DNA of 64,000 nucleotides, from positions 61,184-125,183 of the forward strand of contig CAKNXK010000012.1 in the NCBI GenBank assembly GCA_932182025.1. The letters are read 5' to 3'. The stretch comes from an uncultured Candidatus Melainabacteria bacterium. Lineage in GTDB: Bacteria > Cyanobacteriota > Vampirovibrionia > Gastranaerophilales > Gastranaerophilaceae. A program made the position numbers and the translations under genes. Below, in pieces: positions 8,752 through 16,904 of the stretch. Position 1 is the first letter of the stretch. The number at the start of each line of letters is the position of its first letter. The notes below the pieces were generated by a model. The model was not told where the DNA came from. It ran no database searches and worked only from the letters and a program-made list of their open reading frames with translations.

Positions 8752-9468
8752 ATGAAAAAGAAATTTTTAGCAATTTTAAGCATATTGGTTTTATCTTCAA
8801 CTATTAATTTTGCATATTCAAAACCATCAACTAATGCTGACCTTGCAAGAGCAATACAATGTTACAAAGCCGGTAATTATACTGAGAGTTATACAACATT
8901 AAATGAAATCATAAAAAAGGACGGCTCTAATGCTGTTGCGTATTATTACCTTGGTATGACTTCAGCCCACATTGGAAAAACAGAAGAAGCAATCGCCAAT
9001 TATGAAAGAGCTCTTTCTCTTACAACTCCGGGAAACAGCATTTACGCTTACGCTGAAAAAGGAAAAAGATGTTTAGAAGATCCTGAAAAATGCCAGGAGC
9101 CAACTTTCGAATCATCTTTAGATGAATTTATTCAAAGCGTATCCAGAAAAAAAGTTTCTGATGAAGTTCAAAGCAATTATGAAAAATTGCAAATTGACCA
9201 ATTAAAAAGAGACATGAATCGTGATGAAGATATTAATCCTCAAAAATTTAAAGAGTTTAAAGATTTTTCCAGCATGAACAATACAACACCAAGCAATGAT
9301 GAAATAGTAGCTGCTATTAGAACACTACAGCAGGCTGGTTTGTATGACTCTTTTTCAAACAATAATACTCAAGCTCAATTGTTTAATATGCTTGGAGGAG
9401 CAGCTGTTAACCTTAACCCTCAAGTAATTCAAACAATGCTTACTAATAATATGTCACTAGGATTTTAG
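8752..9468 (+). CDS. Exported TPR protein
   Basis: 238 residues with a clear N-terminal signal peptide (basic start, hydrophobic core, cleavage near residue 22-24) and at least two TPR-like helical hairpins at residues 27-100 (ARAIQCYKAGNY, AYYYLGMTSAHIGKTEEAI). The remainder is helical and Asn/Gln rich. AGAAGGATT precedes the ATG. It is 3 bp before fliW and heads the fliW-csrA operon, which suggests a link with flagellar assembly, but no flagellar motif is visible. Confidence 0.8.
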   Translation: MKKKFLAILSILVLSSTINFAYSKPSTNADLARAIQCYKAGNYTESYTTLNEIIKKDGSNAVAYYYLGMTSAHIGKTEEAIANYERALSLTTPGNSIYAYAEKGKRCLEDPEKCQEPTFESSLDEFIQSVSRKKVSDEVQSNYEKLQIDQLKRDMNRDEDINPQKFKEFKDFSSMNNTTPSNDEIVAAIRTLQQAGLYDSFSNNNTQAQLFNMLGGAAVNLNPQVIQTMLTNNMSLGF

Positions 9469-9471
9469 TTA

Positions 9472-9903
9472 ATGAAAATTAATACAGTAAGATTTGGAGA
9501 AATTGATATTGAGGAAGATAGAATTTTTGAATTCTGTCTTCCTATTATCGGTTTTAATGAATTAAAAAAATTTGTTATTCTTGATTTAAATCAAGAAAGC
9601 TTCTTTAAATGGCTTCAATCAATAGAAGATCCGTCTATTGCATTTCCTGTGGTATCAGTGTTTAGTTTAAACGTAGATTATGCAGTAGATTTATCTGATA
9701 ACGCAGTAGAAACCTTGAAGATAAAAAACGTGGAGAGTCTTTTGGTTATGAATATCGCTTCAATACCTCAGGATAACCCTCAAGAAACAACGCTAAACCT
9801 GTTAGCTCCTATTATATTCAATTTGGATGAACATTTAGCAGGTCAGGTTATTTTATCGGGCTCAGGATATGATGTGAGCTTCCCGTTGTTTAAAAAAAGT
9901 TAG
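9472..9903 (+). CDS. fliW: Flagellar assembly factor FliW
   Basis: 143 residues, the normal size. FliW binds both flagellin and CsrA; when flagellin is secreted, FliW is freed to sequester CsrA and flagellin translation is derepressed. The N-terminal V-R-F-G-E-I and the central FKWLQSIEDPSIAFPV segment are family signatures. It sits 12 bp before csrA, the classical arrangement, and its expected client is the giant flagellin at 36507. Confidence 0.93.
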   Translation: MKINTVRFGEIDIEEDRIFEFCLPIIGFNELKKFVILDLNQESFFKWLQSIEDPSIAFPVVSVFSLNVDYAVDLSDNAVETLKIKNVESLLVMNIASIPQDNPQETTLNLLAPIIFNLDEHLAGQVILSGSGYDVSFPLFKKS

Positions 9904-9915
9904 TTAAGGATAGAC

Positions 9916-10251
9916 ATGTTAGTAATTTCCAGAAAAAATGGTCAAAAAATAATGATTAACGACAACATTGTTATTACTGTTGTCGAATCTAAGAATGGTC
10001 AATGCAAGATTGCCATTGAAGCCGATAAAGATGTTAAAATTTATAGAGAAGAAATCTATTATCAAGTCAAACTTGCCAATCTTATTGGTAAAAATACCAA
10101 TATTAACACTGTCGATTCTGTATCCGATTTACTTAAGGACGATAAGGTTAAATTAAATGATACTCTCGAAGCAACTCCTGAAGCAGGAGAAATCGAGATT
10201 GATGAAACTAAAAAATCTAAAAAGATTATTATTAAAAAACAAAATAATTAA
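9916..10251 (+). CDS. csrA: Carbon storage regulator CsrA with C-terminal extension
   Basis: The first 60 residues are a standard CsrA (MLVISRKNGQKI, then KIAIEADKDVKIYREEIY), an RNA-binding dimer that represses translation at GGA motifs. The protein is 111 residues, about 45 longer than typical CsrA; the extra tail is Asp/Glu and Lys rich (ends KKSKKIIIKKQNN). CsrA of FliW-containing bacteria often carries an extended C-terminus that provides the FliW contact, which fits here, although this tail is longer than usual. Stop codon directly abuts the ATG of the next gene. Confidence 0.93.
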   Translation: MLVISRKNGQKIMINDNIVITVVESKNGQCKIAIEADKDVKIYREEIYYQVKLANLIGKNTNINTVDSVSDLLKDDKVKLNDTLEATPEAGEIEIDETKKSKKIIIKKQNN

Positions 10252-10809
10252 ATGTTCTTTTTTTCAGAAAACCACACAGATTTAACTTTTAAACCAATCA
10301 GTCTTGAATGTGCATACTTATTAATCATAAACAATGATTTAGAAGGTGCACTAAAGATATTTGAAACTATAGATTCCCCAAGAGGAAAGTGGGGAAAAAT
10401 ACTCACAAGCCTCTTGAATGGTTATACAGAAACTTTTCCAAGCTATTTCTCTATAAGAAATTTTCTGGAAATTGATTTAGATTTTCTTCTTAAAAACAAT
10501 AAAATAGAATATGTAGAACAACTTCTCGGTGCTATAGATTTTCTTGCTGAAATCAATCAAGAATCATATAAGTTTGTTGCCCGAGTAATGTATGAAAATA
10601 AGCTATATAACGCAGCAAAAGAGTATCTTGATAAATCAAAAAATATATTCTATAAAGATCCCGAACTTCATTTTATGTATGCTAAGTATTATATCAATAA
10701 GAGCGAATATACCTATGCATATTACCATATCAATGAATGCTTAAAAATTTTACCGGATTATTACCCTGCAAAGAAACTAAAAACAGAAATTTGCGAATAT
10801 TTGGTGTAA
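10252..10809 (+). CDS. TPR-like helical protein
   Basis: 185 residues, starting at the base after the csrA stop, so translation is likely coupled. The protein is predicted all-helical with degenerate tetratricopeptide pattern in the C-terminal half (YNAAKEYLDKS, LHFMYAKYYINKSEYTYAYYHI). No signal peptide. Position in the fliW-csrA operon suggests a flagellar chaperone or regulator, but this is inference. Confidence 0.75.
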   Translation: MFFFSENHTDLTFKPISLECAYLLIINNDLEGALKIFETIDSPRGKWGKILTSLLNGYTETFPSYFSIRNFLEIDLDFLLKNNKIEYVEQLLGAIDFLAEINQESYKFVARVMYENKLYNAAKEYLDKSKNIFYKDPELHFMYAKYYINKSEYTYAYYHINECLKILPDYYPAKKLKTEICEYLV

Positions 10810-10825
10810 CCTGTATAATATAGCT

Positions 10826-11491
10826 ATGAATAGGAATAACGGTGATATATTTGAAGTATCAGGGAAAAGCCCTTTCGTAAAGGAAGAAAACAATTTCTTT
10901 CTTTCTGAAAGCGTTGCAAAACCCGCTTATCAAGATATAACCGAACCTGCAAGAAGATTAAATGATTATGATTTTAATCTATTAAAAGAGGACGCCTACA
11001 AAGATGTAAGCGATGATTTATTCAAACTTGAATACAAAATATCAAAAGTTGAAGAAGAAATCGAAGCACTTGAGCTCCAAATACAAGCAGCAAAAGACAT
11101 TCAAAACTACGAGCTTGCCGGAGAATTGAGCGGACGTCAGATTATCATGAAAGAAGACTACGAAGCCCTTGTTGCAATGTATAAAGAAAAAAGCATCTCC
11201 GCAAGGCTTACAAATGCTTTTGGAGACAAATTAAAACCAAAATTAACCGGATTACAACAGAATATAGCTGATTTTTCAGAAAAATTAATATCAAAACTTC
11301 CTAAAAGGTTTTCTTCTGTTTTAGAATTAAAAAAATCACTTCATAAATTGGAAAATATCAATAGAAGCGTAGATGAACTGATATCAATGAACATACCTTA
11401 TGGTGAAAACATTGATAAATACGATCAGTTATCAAAATATATTATCAAAGCAAATTCAATCCAGAACGAAATATCAAGATTTATCAAATAA
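10826..11491 (+). CDS. Coiled-coil protein with a UVR-like motif
   Basis: 221 residues, all-helical, highly charged. Residues about 70-110 form a heptad-rich coiled coil (VEEEIEALELQIQAAKD) followed by NYELAGELSGRQI, which resembles the short UVR helical-pair motif found in UvrB/UvrC/ClpC. No named family recognised. Last gene of the fliW operon, followed by a terminator. Confidence 0.72.
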   Translation: MNRNNGDIFEVSGKSPFVKEENNFFLSESVAKPAYQDITEPARRLNDYDFNLLKEDAYKDVSDDLFKLEYKISKVEEEIEALELQIQAAKDIQNYELAGELSGRQIIMKEDYEALVAMYKEKSISARLTNAFGDKLKPKLTGLQQNIADFSEKLISKLPKRFSSVLELKKSLHKLENINRSVDELISMNIPYGENIDKYDQLSKYIIKANSIQNEISRFIK

Positions 11492-11520
11492 AAAACCGAA
11501 CTTTTACAAGCTCGGTTTTT
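11491..11520 (+). terminator. Terminator of the fliW-csrA operon
   Basis: AAAAACCGA pairs with TCGGTTTTT around a 12-nt loop, directly after the stop codon at 11491. Confidence 0.75.
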
Positions 11521-11661
11521 GTAATCTATAACACAATACATACCATATTTATATTAAACAGTATAAAAACCTTTCTGTGTTAAAAGTATATACTTTTTGT
11601 TACAAATTTTTACTTTATGTTGCGGATTGAAATCATTATTTCTTTAAATTAAAATATAATT

Positions 11662-12384
11662 ATGAAAAGATTAATTGTTGTTTTATCTTTAATATTATTG
11701 AATTTAGCACCTGCTTTTTCAGCTGAAACAGCAGATACAAAGCCTATTAAAGAAACAATTAAACTACAAGGTCAAATCGAGTACGATGATAATCCGGTAG
11801 AAACAATTTATCTTGATGAAAACATTGAAAAACCGCAGGTTAATATCCCACAACGCTCATTAACATTACCGGTAGGTATTATTAATATTACATCAAATGC
11901 AAATACTACAAGAAGCGCACTTGCCCGCTCCGCTGTTAACAGAAGAATATTAGGTGATATTCTGCCGCTAGCAGGAAGTGTTTCAGAAAAAGTAGGCGGA
12001 TTTTCTTACGGTCAAACCTGGGAACAGGAACTTCTTTATTCCCAGATGGAAGACACTACAGCTTTTTTTTTAAGGTATGATACGCCTAAATACCTGTCTT
12101 TAACAACTTCAATACGCCAATCAACTAATCAGGATTTAGGCAACCAATACAACACATTGAGAGTTGCTCCAGAGTGGCATATAACAAAGAATTTGACACT
12201 AAAAGATTCTTTTACCAGTTACATGAATCTGCCAAAAAACAAAAATGCCATAACGTTGATTTATACACCATCTTTGCAAAAATATGCAGATTCACTAAAA
12301 TTTGAACTTGAAGTTGCAGAGTCATATTACAGAAACGGTCAAAGAAGTTCTGCCGTAAGTTTCTCAACCGGATTTAAGCTCTAA
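11662..12384 (+). CDS. Exported beta-rich protein, possible outer-membrane barrel
   Basis: 240 residues with a signal peptide (KRLIVVLSLILLNLAPAFSA, cleavage near 20-21). The C-terminal 110 residues alternate polar and hydrophobic residues in strand-like fashion and end AVSFSTGFKL, similar to the terminal strand of small outer-membrane barrels, though the final residue is Leu rather than Phe. Family not recognised. Followed 18 bp later by an FtsB/DivIC-like gene. Confidence 0.72.
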   Translation: MKRLIVVLSLILLNLAPAFSAETADTKPIKETIKLQGQIEYDDNPVETIYLDENIEKPQVNIPQRSLTLPVGIINITSNANTTRSALARSAVNRRILGDILPLAGSVSEKVGGFSYGQTWEQELLYSQMEDTTAFFLRYDTPKYLSLTTSIRQSTNQDLGNQYNTLRVAPEWHITKNLTLKDSFTSYMNLPKNKNAITLIYTPSLQKYADSLKFELEVAESYYRNGQRSSAVSFSTGFKL

Positions 12385-12402
12385 ACAAAGAAAGATTTAT
12401 TT

Positions 12403-12831
12403 ATGGCAAGATATAGACAGGAAAAGAAACCCAAAAAGGTTGTTAACAAAGAAAATCAAAGTAATAAAAAAAAGCAGGCTGCATCAAGCAATACCGCTTA
12501 TGCAAAATTTAATTATTCTTTTTTAACTATTATATTGATTTTTTGCCTGCTGCAAGTAATCAGAAGTGCTTTTATTAACATATCAAAAGTTATTTCTTAC
12601 AACGCAAAAATCGTACAAATAACAAAAACAAGAGACGCAGCCAAAAATCTTAATGAGCAATTAAAAGATAATATTAACAACTTTTCTAATGTCAGCGGTA
12701 TTGAAGCAATTGCAAGAAACAACCTTAAAATGTCATCAGAAGACGAGGTTCTTGTAATAATAAATACGCCAAAAGAAGAAGAGAAACAAGAAAAAACACC
12801 TAAAAGAACAGGTTTCTTAAAACATGATTAA
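12403..12831 (+). CDS. Septum formation initiator family protein (FtsB/DivIC-like)
   Basis: 142 residues: a Lys-rich cytoplasmic N-terminus, a single transmembrane helix at about residues 40-58, a coiled coil, then IEAIARNNLKMSSEDEVLVI, which matches the conserved C-terminal pattern of FtsB/DivIC (E-x-x-AR-x-x-L-x-M-x-x-x-E). These bitopic proteins link FtsL and FtsQ in the divisome. Overlaps the next gene by 8 bp. Confidence 0.78.
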   Translation: MARYRQEKKPKKVVNKENQSNKKKQAASSNTAYAKFNYSFLTIILIFCLLQVIRSAFINISKVISYNAKIVQITKTRDAAKNLNEQLKDNINNFSNVSGIEAIARNNLKMSSEDEVLVIINTPKEEEKQEKTPKRTGFLKHD

Positions 12832-13849
12832 AAAACTATTAAAAGAAGGTTTTATACTCAAAACAAAAGGGTATTATAAACACGCAATTGAAGCTTTTTA
12901 CAAAGCCTTAGAAATTGATAACTCAAGTCCTGAGCTTCTATTAGAAATTGCTGATGTCTATTATTTGATGAAAGAAGAAGAGCATGCTCTTAACTATATT
13001 GAACAGGTATTAGAACAAAACCCCGCTCATATAGGAAGTTTAAAGCTTTTAAAGAAAATATTTATTGATAAAAAAGCTTATGCACAAGCAGAGCAAACTG
13101 CAAAAAATATTTACTGTATATCAAAAAAAGCAAAAGACCTAGCTGAAATTCTGGAGTTGCTAAACAAACAAAAAAGATTTCAAGAAGTTTTTGACTATAA
13201 AATTAATGATATGTCTTCAGAGATTTTATATGAATTAGCCTATGCAAAACTATTTACGGGTGAAAATCCGGAAGAATTAATCAACAAAGCAATAGAAGAA
13301 AAGCCCGAAAATCCAAAATATCTTATTCTTAAAGGCAAAATACTTTTTAAACAAAATAGAAAATCTGAGTGCTCAAAATTATTAGAAATGATACCTTACA
13401 ATAATTCTGATGCAGATTACTTAAACTTTGCAGGACTGGTTAAACAACACGAAAAGGACTATAAAACAGCTCTCAGATATTTTTTGGAAGCTGCACGAGT
13501 TTCTCCTGATAGTGCAGAATACTATTATAATTGCGCCAGCACCTATTTTAAAGCTGATGAGCTTAAGCTTGCTAAAAAATATTACAACATAGCAATTTCA
13601 TTAGAGCCCGAAAACCCTAATTATCACTTTGCACTGGCAAATTTATATTACTCGCAAAAGCATTATAAAAGAGCACTTGAAGAACTCAACCTTGATTTAT
13701 TTGAAGCAAGACTTCTTAAAGCAATTATCCTCTATGATACAGGATATCTAGCTATAGCAAAAAAAGAACTGGATGCACTTGTAAAAGAAGGCTATAACAA
13801 CGAAATCATAAAAGAATATTTACAAAAGATTGAATCAGAATTAACTTAA
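12824..13849 (+). CDS. TPR repeat protein
   Basis: 341 residues composed almost wholly of tetratricopeptide repeats (for example GYYKHAIEAFYKALEID near residue 15 and KLAKKYYNIAISLEPENPN near 245). No signal peptide or membrane segment, so probably a cytoplasmic scaffold. Translationally coupled with the FtsB/DivIC-like gene by an 8-bp overlap, which hints at a cell-division or envelope role. Ends tail-to-tail with mrnC (4-bp overlap). Confidence 0.8.
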   Translation: MIKKLLKEGFILKTKGYYKHAIEAFYKALEIDNSSPELLLEIADVYYLMKEEEHALNYIEQVLEQNPAHIGSLKLLKKIFIDKKAYAQAEQTAKNIYCISKKAKDLAEILELLNKQKRFQEVFDYKINDMSSEILYELAYAKLFTGENPEELINKAIEEKPENPKYLILKGKILFKQNRKSECSKLLEMIPYNNSDADYLNFAGLVKQHEKDYKTALRYFLEAARVSPDSAEYYYNCASTYFKADELKLAKKYYNIAISLEPENPNYHFALANLYYSQKHYKRALEELNLDLFEARLLKAIILYDTGYLAIAKKELDALVKEGYNNEIIKEYLQKIESELT

Positions 13850-14217
13850 TTAAAAAATTCTGTAGTTTTAATTCTCGAATAAATATAATCAAGTCTAGCT
13901 TTATCGTGCAAATACCAATACCCGATTAATACTTCAAAAGCAGTAGCTTTCCTATAGTCAGCCTGAATAGAACGTCTTCCTACCGGAATAGGAAGGTTTC
14001 TGGCACGTCGTACAAGTTCGTGCTCATCTTCAGTAAGCTCCGTTTCAATAATATTCAGCATATCTTTTTGAAAAGCTGCATTAACACGTTCGGTTGTGAT
14101 TTTATGAAGAAGTTTAGAATTAGAAGTTTTAAAAATAGTATACGTTCTTACAAAGACTTCCCAAACAGAGTCTCCAATATGAGCATAGTTTCTTAAAACA
14201 ACAATTTCTTCTAACAT
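13846..14217 (-). CDS. mrnC: Mini-ribonuclease III
   Basis: 123 residues, an RNase III catalytic domain without the dsRNA-binding domain. The first catalytic motif is YAHIGDSVWE (Asp16) and the second FEVLIGYWYL; RRARN and the DYRKATAF segment are typical. In Bacillus it matures 23S rRNA; homologues are standard in Firmicutes and cyanobacteria. Confidence 0.92.
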   Translation of the reverse strand: MLEEIVVLRNYAHIGDSVWEVFVRTYTIFKTSNSKLLHKITTERVNAAFQKDMLNIIETELTEDEHELVRRARNLPIPVGRRSIQADYRKATAFEVLIGYWYLHDKARLDYIYSRIKTTEFFN

Positions 14218-14234
14218 AAGTTAAGTATAACAAG

Positions 14235-14270
14235 AATGGTCGGACTAAATCAAGATTTAGTCCGACCATT
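14235..14270 (-). terminator. Strong stem-loop after the rubrerythrin gene
   Basis: A perfect 16-bp stem (AATGGTCGGACTAAAT and its complement) with a 4-nt CAAG loop lies between the rubrerythrin stop and mrnC. The U-tract is weak on both strands, but stem strength and position support transcription termination or mRNA 3'-end protection. Confidence 0.7.
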
Positions 14271-14289
14271 CATCTGAAAAACTTATTTA

Positions 14290-14829
14290 TTACGCGAAAT
14301 ATCTTGTTAATAAGCCATCAAAGCCGCGTCCGTGACGAGCTTCATCTTTAGCCATTTCATGAACAGTATCGTGAACAGCATCAAGACCTAATTCTTTAGC
14401 TTTTTTAGCTAATTGAAGTTTGCCGTCGCAAGCTCCAAATTCAGCTTCTGCTCTTAATTCAAGGTTTTTCTTAGTAGAAGAAGTTACAACTTCACCTAAA
14501 AGTTCAGCAAATCTTGCTGCGTGATCAGCTTCTTCAAATGCATATCTTTTATAAGCTTCTGCAATTTCAGGGAAACCTTCTCTATCAGCTTGTCTTGACA
14601 TTGCCAAGTACATACCTACTTCTGTACATTCACCTACAAAGTTAGCTCTTAAGCCTTCTAAGATTTCAGGAGCAACGTCTTTTGCGCAGCCAACACGGTG
14701 TTCATCAGCGTAAGCTTTGCTACCTTCTTCAATTGCGGTAAAAACTTCTTTAACAGCACCGCAAATAGGGCATACTTCAGGCGCTTCTTGAGCTGTATAA
14801 CCACAAACAGAACATACATATTTTGTCAT
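14290..14829 (-). CDS. Reverse rubrerythrin
   Basis: 179 residues. The rubredoxin domain is at the N-terminus (CSVC, Cys6/Cys9; CPIC, Cys20/Cys23), followed by the four-helix diiron domain with ExxH-type motifs (EEADHAARF and KDEARH). The reversed order compared with classical rubrerythrin is typical of clostridial-type revRbr, which reduces H2O2 and O2 with NADH-derived electrons. It indicates an anaerobe that meets oxygen. A good extended -10 promoter lies upstream. Confidence 0.93.
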   Translation of the reverse strand: MTKYVCSVCGYTAQEAPEVCPICGAVKEVFTAIEEGSKAYADEHRVGCAKDVAPEILEGLRANFVGECTEVGMYLAMSRQADREGFPEIAEAYKRYAFEEADHAARFAELLGEVVTSSTKKNLELRAEAEFGACDGKLQLAKKAKELGLDAVHDTVHEMAKDEARHGRGFDGLLTRYFA

Positions 14830-14863
14830 AATTAAATCCTCTCTACTAAAATATCACAGATTA

Positions 14864-14891
14864 ATTATAGCATAAAAAGGTTTAAAGTGAA
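14864..14891 (-). promoter_or_regulatory. Sigma-70-type promoter of the rubrerythrin gene
   Basis: On the minus strand TTCACT, a 16-nt spacer and TATAAT with an upstream TG (extended -10) precede the start codon by about 35 nt. Confidence 0.55.
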
Positions 14892-14964
14892 TAGATACTT
14901 GAAATATGCCAAAAGCATGTTATGATAAAAAAGTAAAGTTTATATTATAAAAGGAGACCAAATC

Positions 14965-15507
14965 ATAGCTAACGAAGATAGAGGCGCAAGGGGCGCAGGA
15001 AAAGACAAACCGCTTATTAATGAAAGAATTAGAGCGAAGGAAGTACGACTAATCGATGAAAATGGAACAAATCACGGTGTTGTGCCAACATCACAAGCTA
15101 TGAGAATGGCTGAAGAAGCAGAGTTAGATTTGGTAGTAATCAGTCCAAATCAGGCTCCTCCTGTTGCCAAAATTTTGAATTATGGTAAATATAAATACGA
15201 ACTAGAGAAAAAAGCTAAAGAAGCAAAGAAAAAACAACATGTTGTTGAAATAAAAGAAATCAAAGTTCGTTATAAAATTGATACACATGACTACGAAGTT
15301 AGATTAAAAAATATTAGAAAATTTATTTCGCAAGGCAATAAGGTTAAAATTATTGTCATGCTTCGCGGTAGAGAAATGCAGCATTCAAATCTTGCCGTTG
15401 AGCTTGCGAACAAATTTATTGCAGATCTTGCCAATGACCCTATTACAGTTGAAAAGAAACCGGCTGTAGAAGGACGTAACGTAACAGTTTGGTTAGCTCC
15501 ACAATAA
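14965..15507 (+). CDS. infC: Translation initiation factor IF-3, start at ATA
   Basis: Binds the 30S subunit, prevents premature 50S joining and checks the start codon. The conserved N-terminus (INERIRAKEVRLIDENG) is encoded upstream of the first in-frame GTG (15082), so the gene must start earlier. Between the in-frame TAA at 14926 and the conserved region there is no ATG, GTG or TTG. The Shine-Dalgarno AAGGAG (14951-14956) is 8 nt before ATA at 14965 (ATC at 14962 is the alternative). This gives 180 residues, the usual length. E. coli infC starts with AUU, which allows IF-3 to repress its own translation; the same logic probably applies. rpmI and rplT do not follow here; a tRNA does. Confidence 0.92.
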   Translation: MANEDRGARGAGKDKPLINERIRAKEVRLIDENGTNHGVVPTSQAMRMAEEAELDLVVISPNQAPPVAKILNYGKYKYELEKKAKEAKKKQHVVEIKEIKVRYKIDTHDYEVRLKNIRKFISQGNKVKIIVMLRGREMQHSNLAVELANKFIADLANDPITVEKKPAVEGRNVTVWLAPQ

Positions 15508-15522
15508 AAATAAAAAAACCTC

Positions 15523-15550
15523 TTGATTAAAAATATTTAGCGGATAGAAT
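15523..15550 (+). promoter_or_regulatory. Promoter of tRNA-Phe
   Basis: TTGATT, 16-nt spacer, TAGAAT; the -10 ends 16 nt before the mature tRNA 5' end. It starts 16 nt after the infC stop. Confidence 0.55.
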
Positions 15551-15566
15551 AATAAAAGAGGCGCAT

Positions 15567-15642
15567 GCCGCGTTAGCTCAGTTGGTAGAGCAAGGGACTG
15601 AAAATCCCTGTGTCCTTGGTTCGATTCCGAGACGCGGCACCA
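15567..15642 (+). tRNA. tRNA-Phe (GAA)
   Basis: 76 nt including an encoded CCA. The 7-bp acceptor stem GCCGCGT/ACGCGGC is perfect, the D-loop has GTTGGTAGAG, the anticodon loop reads CTGAAAA giving anticodon GAA, and the T-loop is GGTTCGATTCC. A terminator follows. Confidence 0.97.
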
Positions 15643-15651
15643 TTTAAAAAA

Positions 15652-15672
15652 AAGAGGGTTTGAACCCTCTTT
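15652..15672. terminator. Bidirectional terminator between tRNA-Phe and the NTF2-like gene
   Basis: AAGAGGGTT/AACCCTCTT stem with a 2-nt spacer region, flanked by A-run and T-run, so it can serve both convergent units. Confidence 0.85.
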
Positions 15673-15689
15673 TTTTTATTTTTCTCATA

Positions 15690-16055
15690 CTATTTGTACT
15701 GATGAAAAATTTTAGAAATAATCTTCCACTCACCATCTACTTTTAAAAGTTGGAACAAATCAAAATAAGTATTTGTTTTACCCTCTAAACAGCAATGAAC
15801 ATTTGCAATAGTTTCTTCCAGTGTAATAATATCAAATCTTGCTTTTAAGCTTTCTTGAGCGCCAGTGTTATCAATAAATGCAAATAAGTTTTCAATAGAA
15901 CCTTCCAGTAAGGTTTCACCTGCATATCCATGCATAATAGCATTTTTATGACAAACAGGTTTTAAAATATCAGAATTTCCTTTAACTTGTGCTTCATAAT
16001 ATTTATCCATAACTTCTAAAATGTTTTCATATTCTTCTCTTAAAGATTTTGTCAT
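15690..16055 (-). CDS. NTF2-like / SnoaL-like domain protein
   Basis: 121 residues in the cone-shaped NTF2-like fold: an N-terminal helix (EYENILEVMDKYYEA), then the strand-rich part (ARFDIITLEETIANVHCCLEG, YFDLFQLLKVDGEWKIISKIFH). Best match by eye is the putative lumazine-binding / SnoaL-type group; ligand unknown. It is divergent from an HxlR regulator, a common regulator-target layout. Confidence 0.78.
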   Translation of the reverse strand: MTKSLREEYENILEVMDKYYEAQVKGNSDILKPVCHKNAIMHGYAGETLLEGSIENLFAFIDNTGAQESLKARFDIITLEETIANVHCCLEGKTNTYFDLFQLLKVDGEWKIISKIFHQYK

Positions 16056-16118
16056 AAAAATTCTCCTTTCATTTTATTTGTATTATTATTTATATGTATC
16101 AATTCGTCAAGAATGCAC

Positions 16119-16143
16119 TTTTTGGTAATATACTATACAAAAA
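16119..16143. promoter_or_regulatory. Imperfect dyad between NTF2-like and hxlR genes
   Basis: TTTTTG ... CAAAAA arms surround GTAATATACTATAC. HxlR-family regulators bind short dyads in divergent intergenic regions, so this is the natural operator candidate, but similarity to a known site is weak. Confidence 0.35.
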
Positions 16144-16165
16144 GAAAGTATGGAGAATAACAAAA

Positions 16166-16522
16166 ATGGATATAGAAAAAGCAAAGACATTTCAATGCCC
16201 GATGGAACTTGCTATGAGTATTATTGGCGGTAAATACAAAGCAGTTATTTTATGGCATTTAATTGATAACACATTAAGATATAATGAAATTCAAAAATTT
16301 GTACCAAAAGCAACACCTAAGATGTTAAGTCAACAATTAAAAGAATTGGAAGCAGACGGTATAATCAACAGAAAAATGTACCCTGTTGTTCCTCCTAAAA
16401 CTGAATATTCATTAACTGAACTTGGCAAATCACTTATTCCGATTATTCAGTCACTAGAAGATTGGGGGGATGGATATTTTAAATATTTAGGATTACCAAA
16501 TCCATGTGATGAAAACATGTAA
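16166..16522 (+). CDS. HxlR family transcriptional regulator
   Basis: 118 residues from the ATG at 16166, which has GGAG upstream; the frame is open to 16094 but the family begins close to the CP[VM]E motif. FQCPMELAMSIIGGKYK is the signature, followed by the winged-helix KATPKMLSQQLKELEADGII. Small MarR-like dimeric regulators often sensing redox or electrophile stress; the conserved Cys near residue 10 is the usual sensor. Probably controls the divergent NTF2-like gene. Confidence 0.88.
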   Translation: MDIEKAKTFQCPMELAMSIIGGKYKAVILWHLIDNTLRYNEIQKFVPKATPKMLSQQLKELEADGIINRKMYPVVPPKTEYSLTELGKSLIPIIQSLEDWGDGYFKYLGLPNPCDENM

Positions 16523-16588
16523 ATATTTCACAATAAATTAGACAAATGACTAGTTTTCAATTCAAAACGAATTCTATAAGATTACTAT

Positions 16589-16873
16589 ATGGAACTAAGG
16601 ATTGATGATAAACCAAAGCAAGCTCCTGTCGAAAAAAGTTTACTTACCAGTCGAGAAATAGAATACTTATCATTAGTTGCACTAGGTTATCAAAATAATG
16701 AAATAGCCTTAATTCTTTCTGTAACAACAAGCACTGTTCGAAAAACTTTAGAATCTATTTTTCGAAAACTTGATGCTAAAACAAGAACTCATGCTGTTAC
16801 AATAGCATTTCTTAATAATCTACTTAATCGCTCGATTTTAGATAAAATCAATTATAAATTCAATTTAATATAA
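16589..16873 (+). CDS. Orphan LuxR-type HTH protein
   Basis: 94 residues. Residues 19-75 are a LuxR/GerE DNA-binding domain (LTSREIEYLSLVALGYQNNEIA, then STVRKTLESIFRKLDAKTR). There is no receiver or ligand-binding domain, so it is a single-domain regulator of the GerE kind. No clear Shine-Dalgarno. Followed by a strong terminator. Confidence 0.85.
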   Translation: MELRIDDKPKQAPVEKSLLTSREIEYLSLVALGYQNNEIALILSVTTSTVRKTLESIFRKLDAKTRTHAVTIAFLNNLLNRSILDKINYKFNLI

Positions 16874-16901
16874 AAAAGCGGAGGTGTTTGCTCCGCTTTT
16901 T
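16873..16901. terminator. Bidirectional terminator between luxR-like gene and ferritin
   Basis: AAAAAGCGGAG/CTCCGCTTTTT 11-bp stem with a 7-nt loop between convergent genes. Confidence 0.88.
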
Positions 16902-16904
16902 CAA

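Noticed and set aside
15082..15507. IF-3 starting at GTG 15082
   Set aside because: It would remove the conserved INERIRAKEVRLID segment, and there is no Shine-Dalgarno before that GTG.
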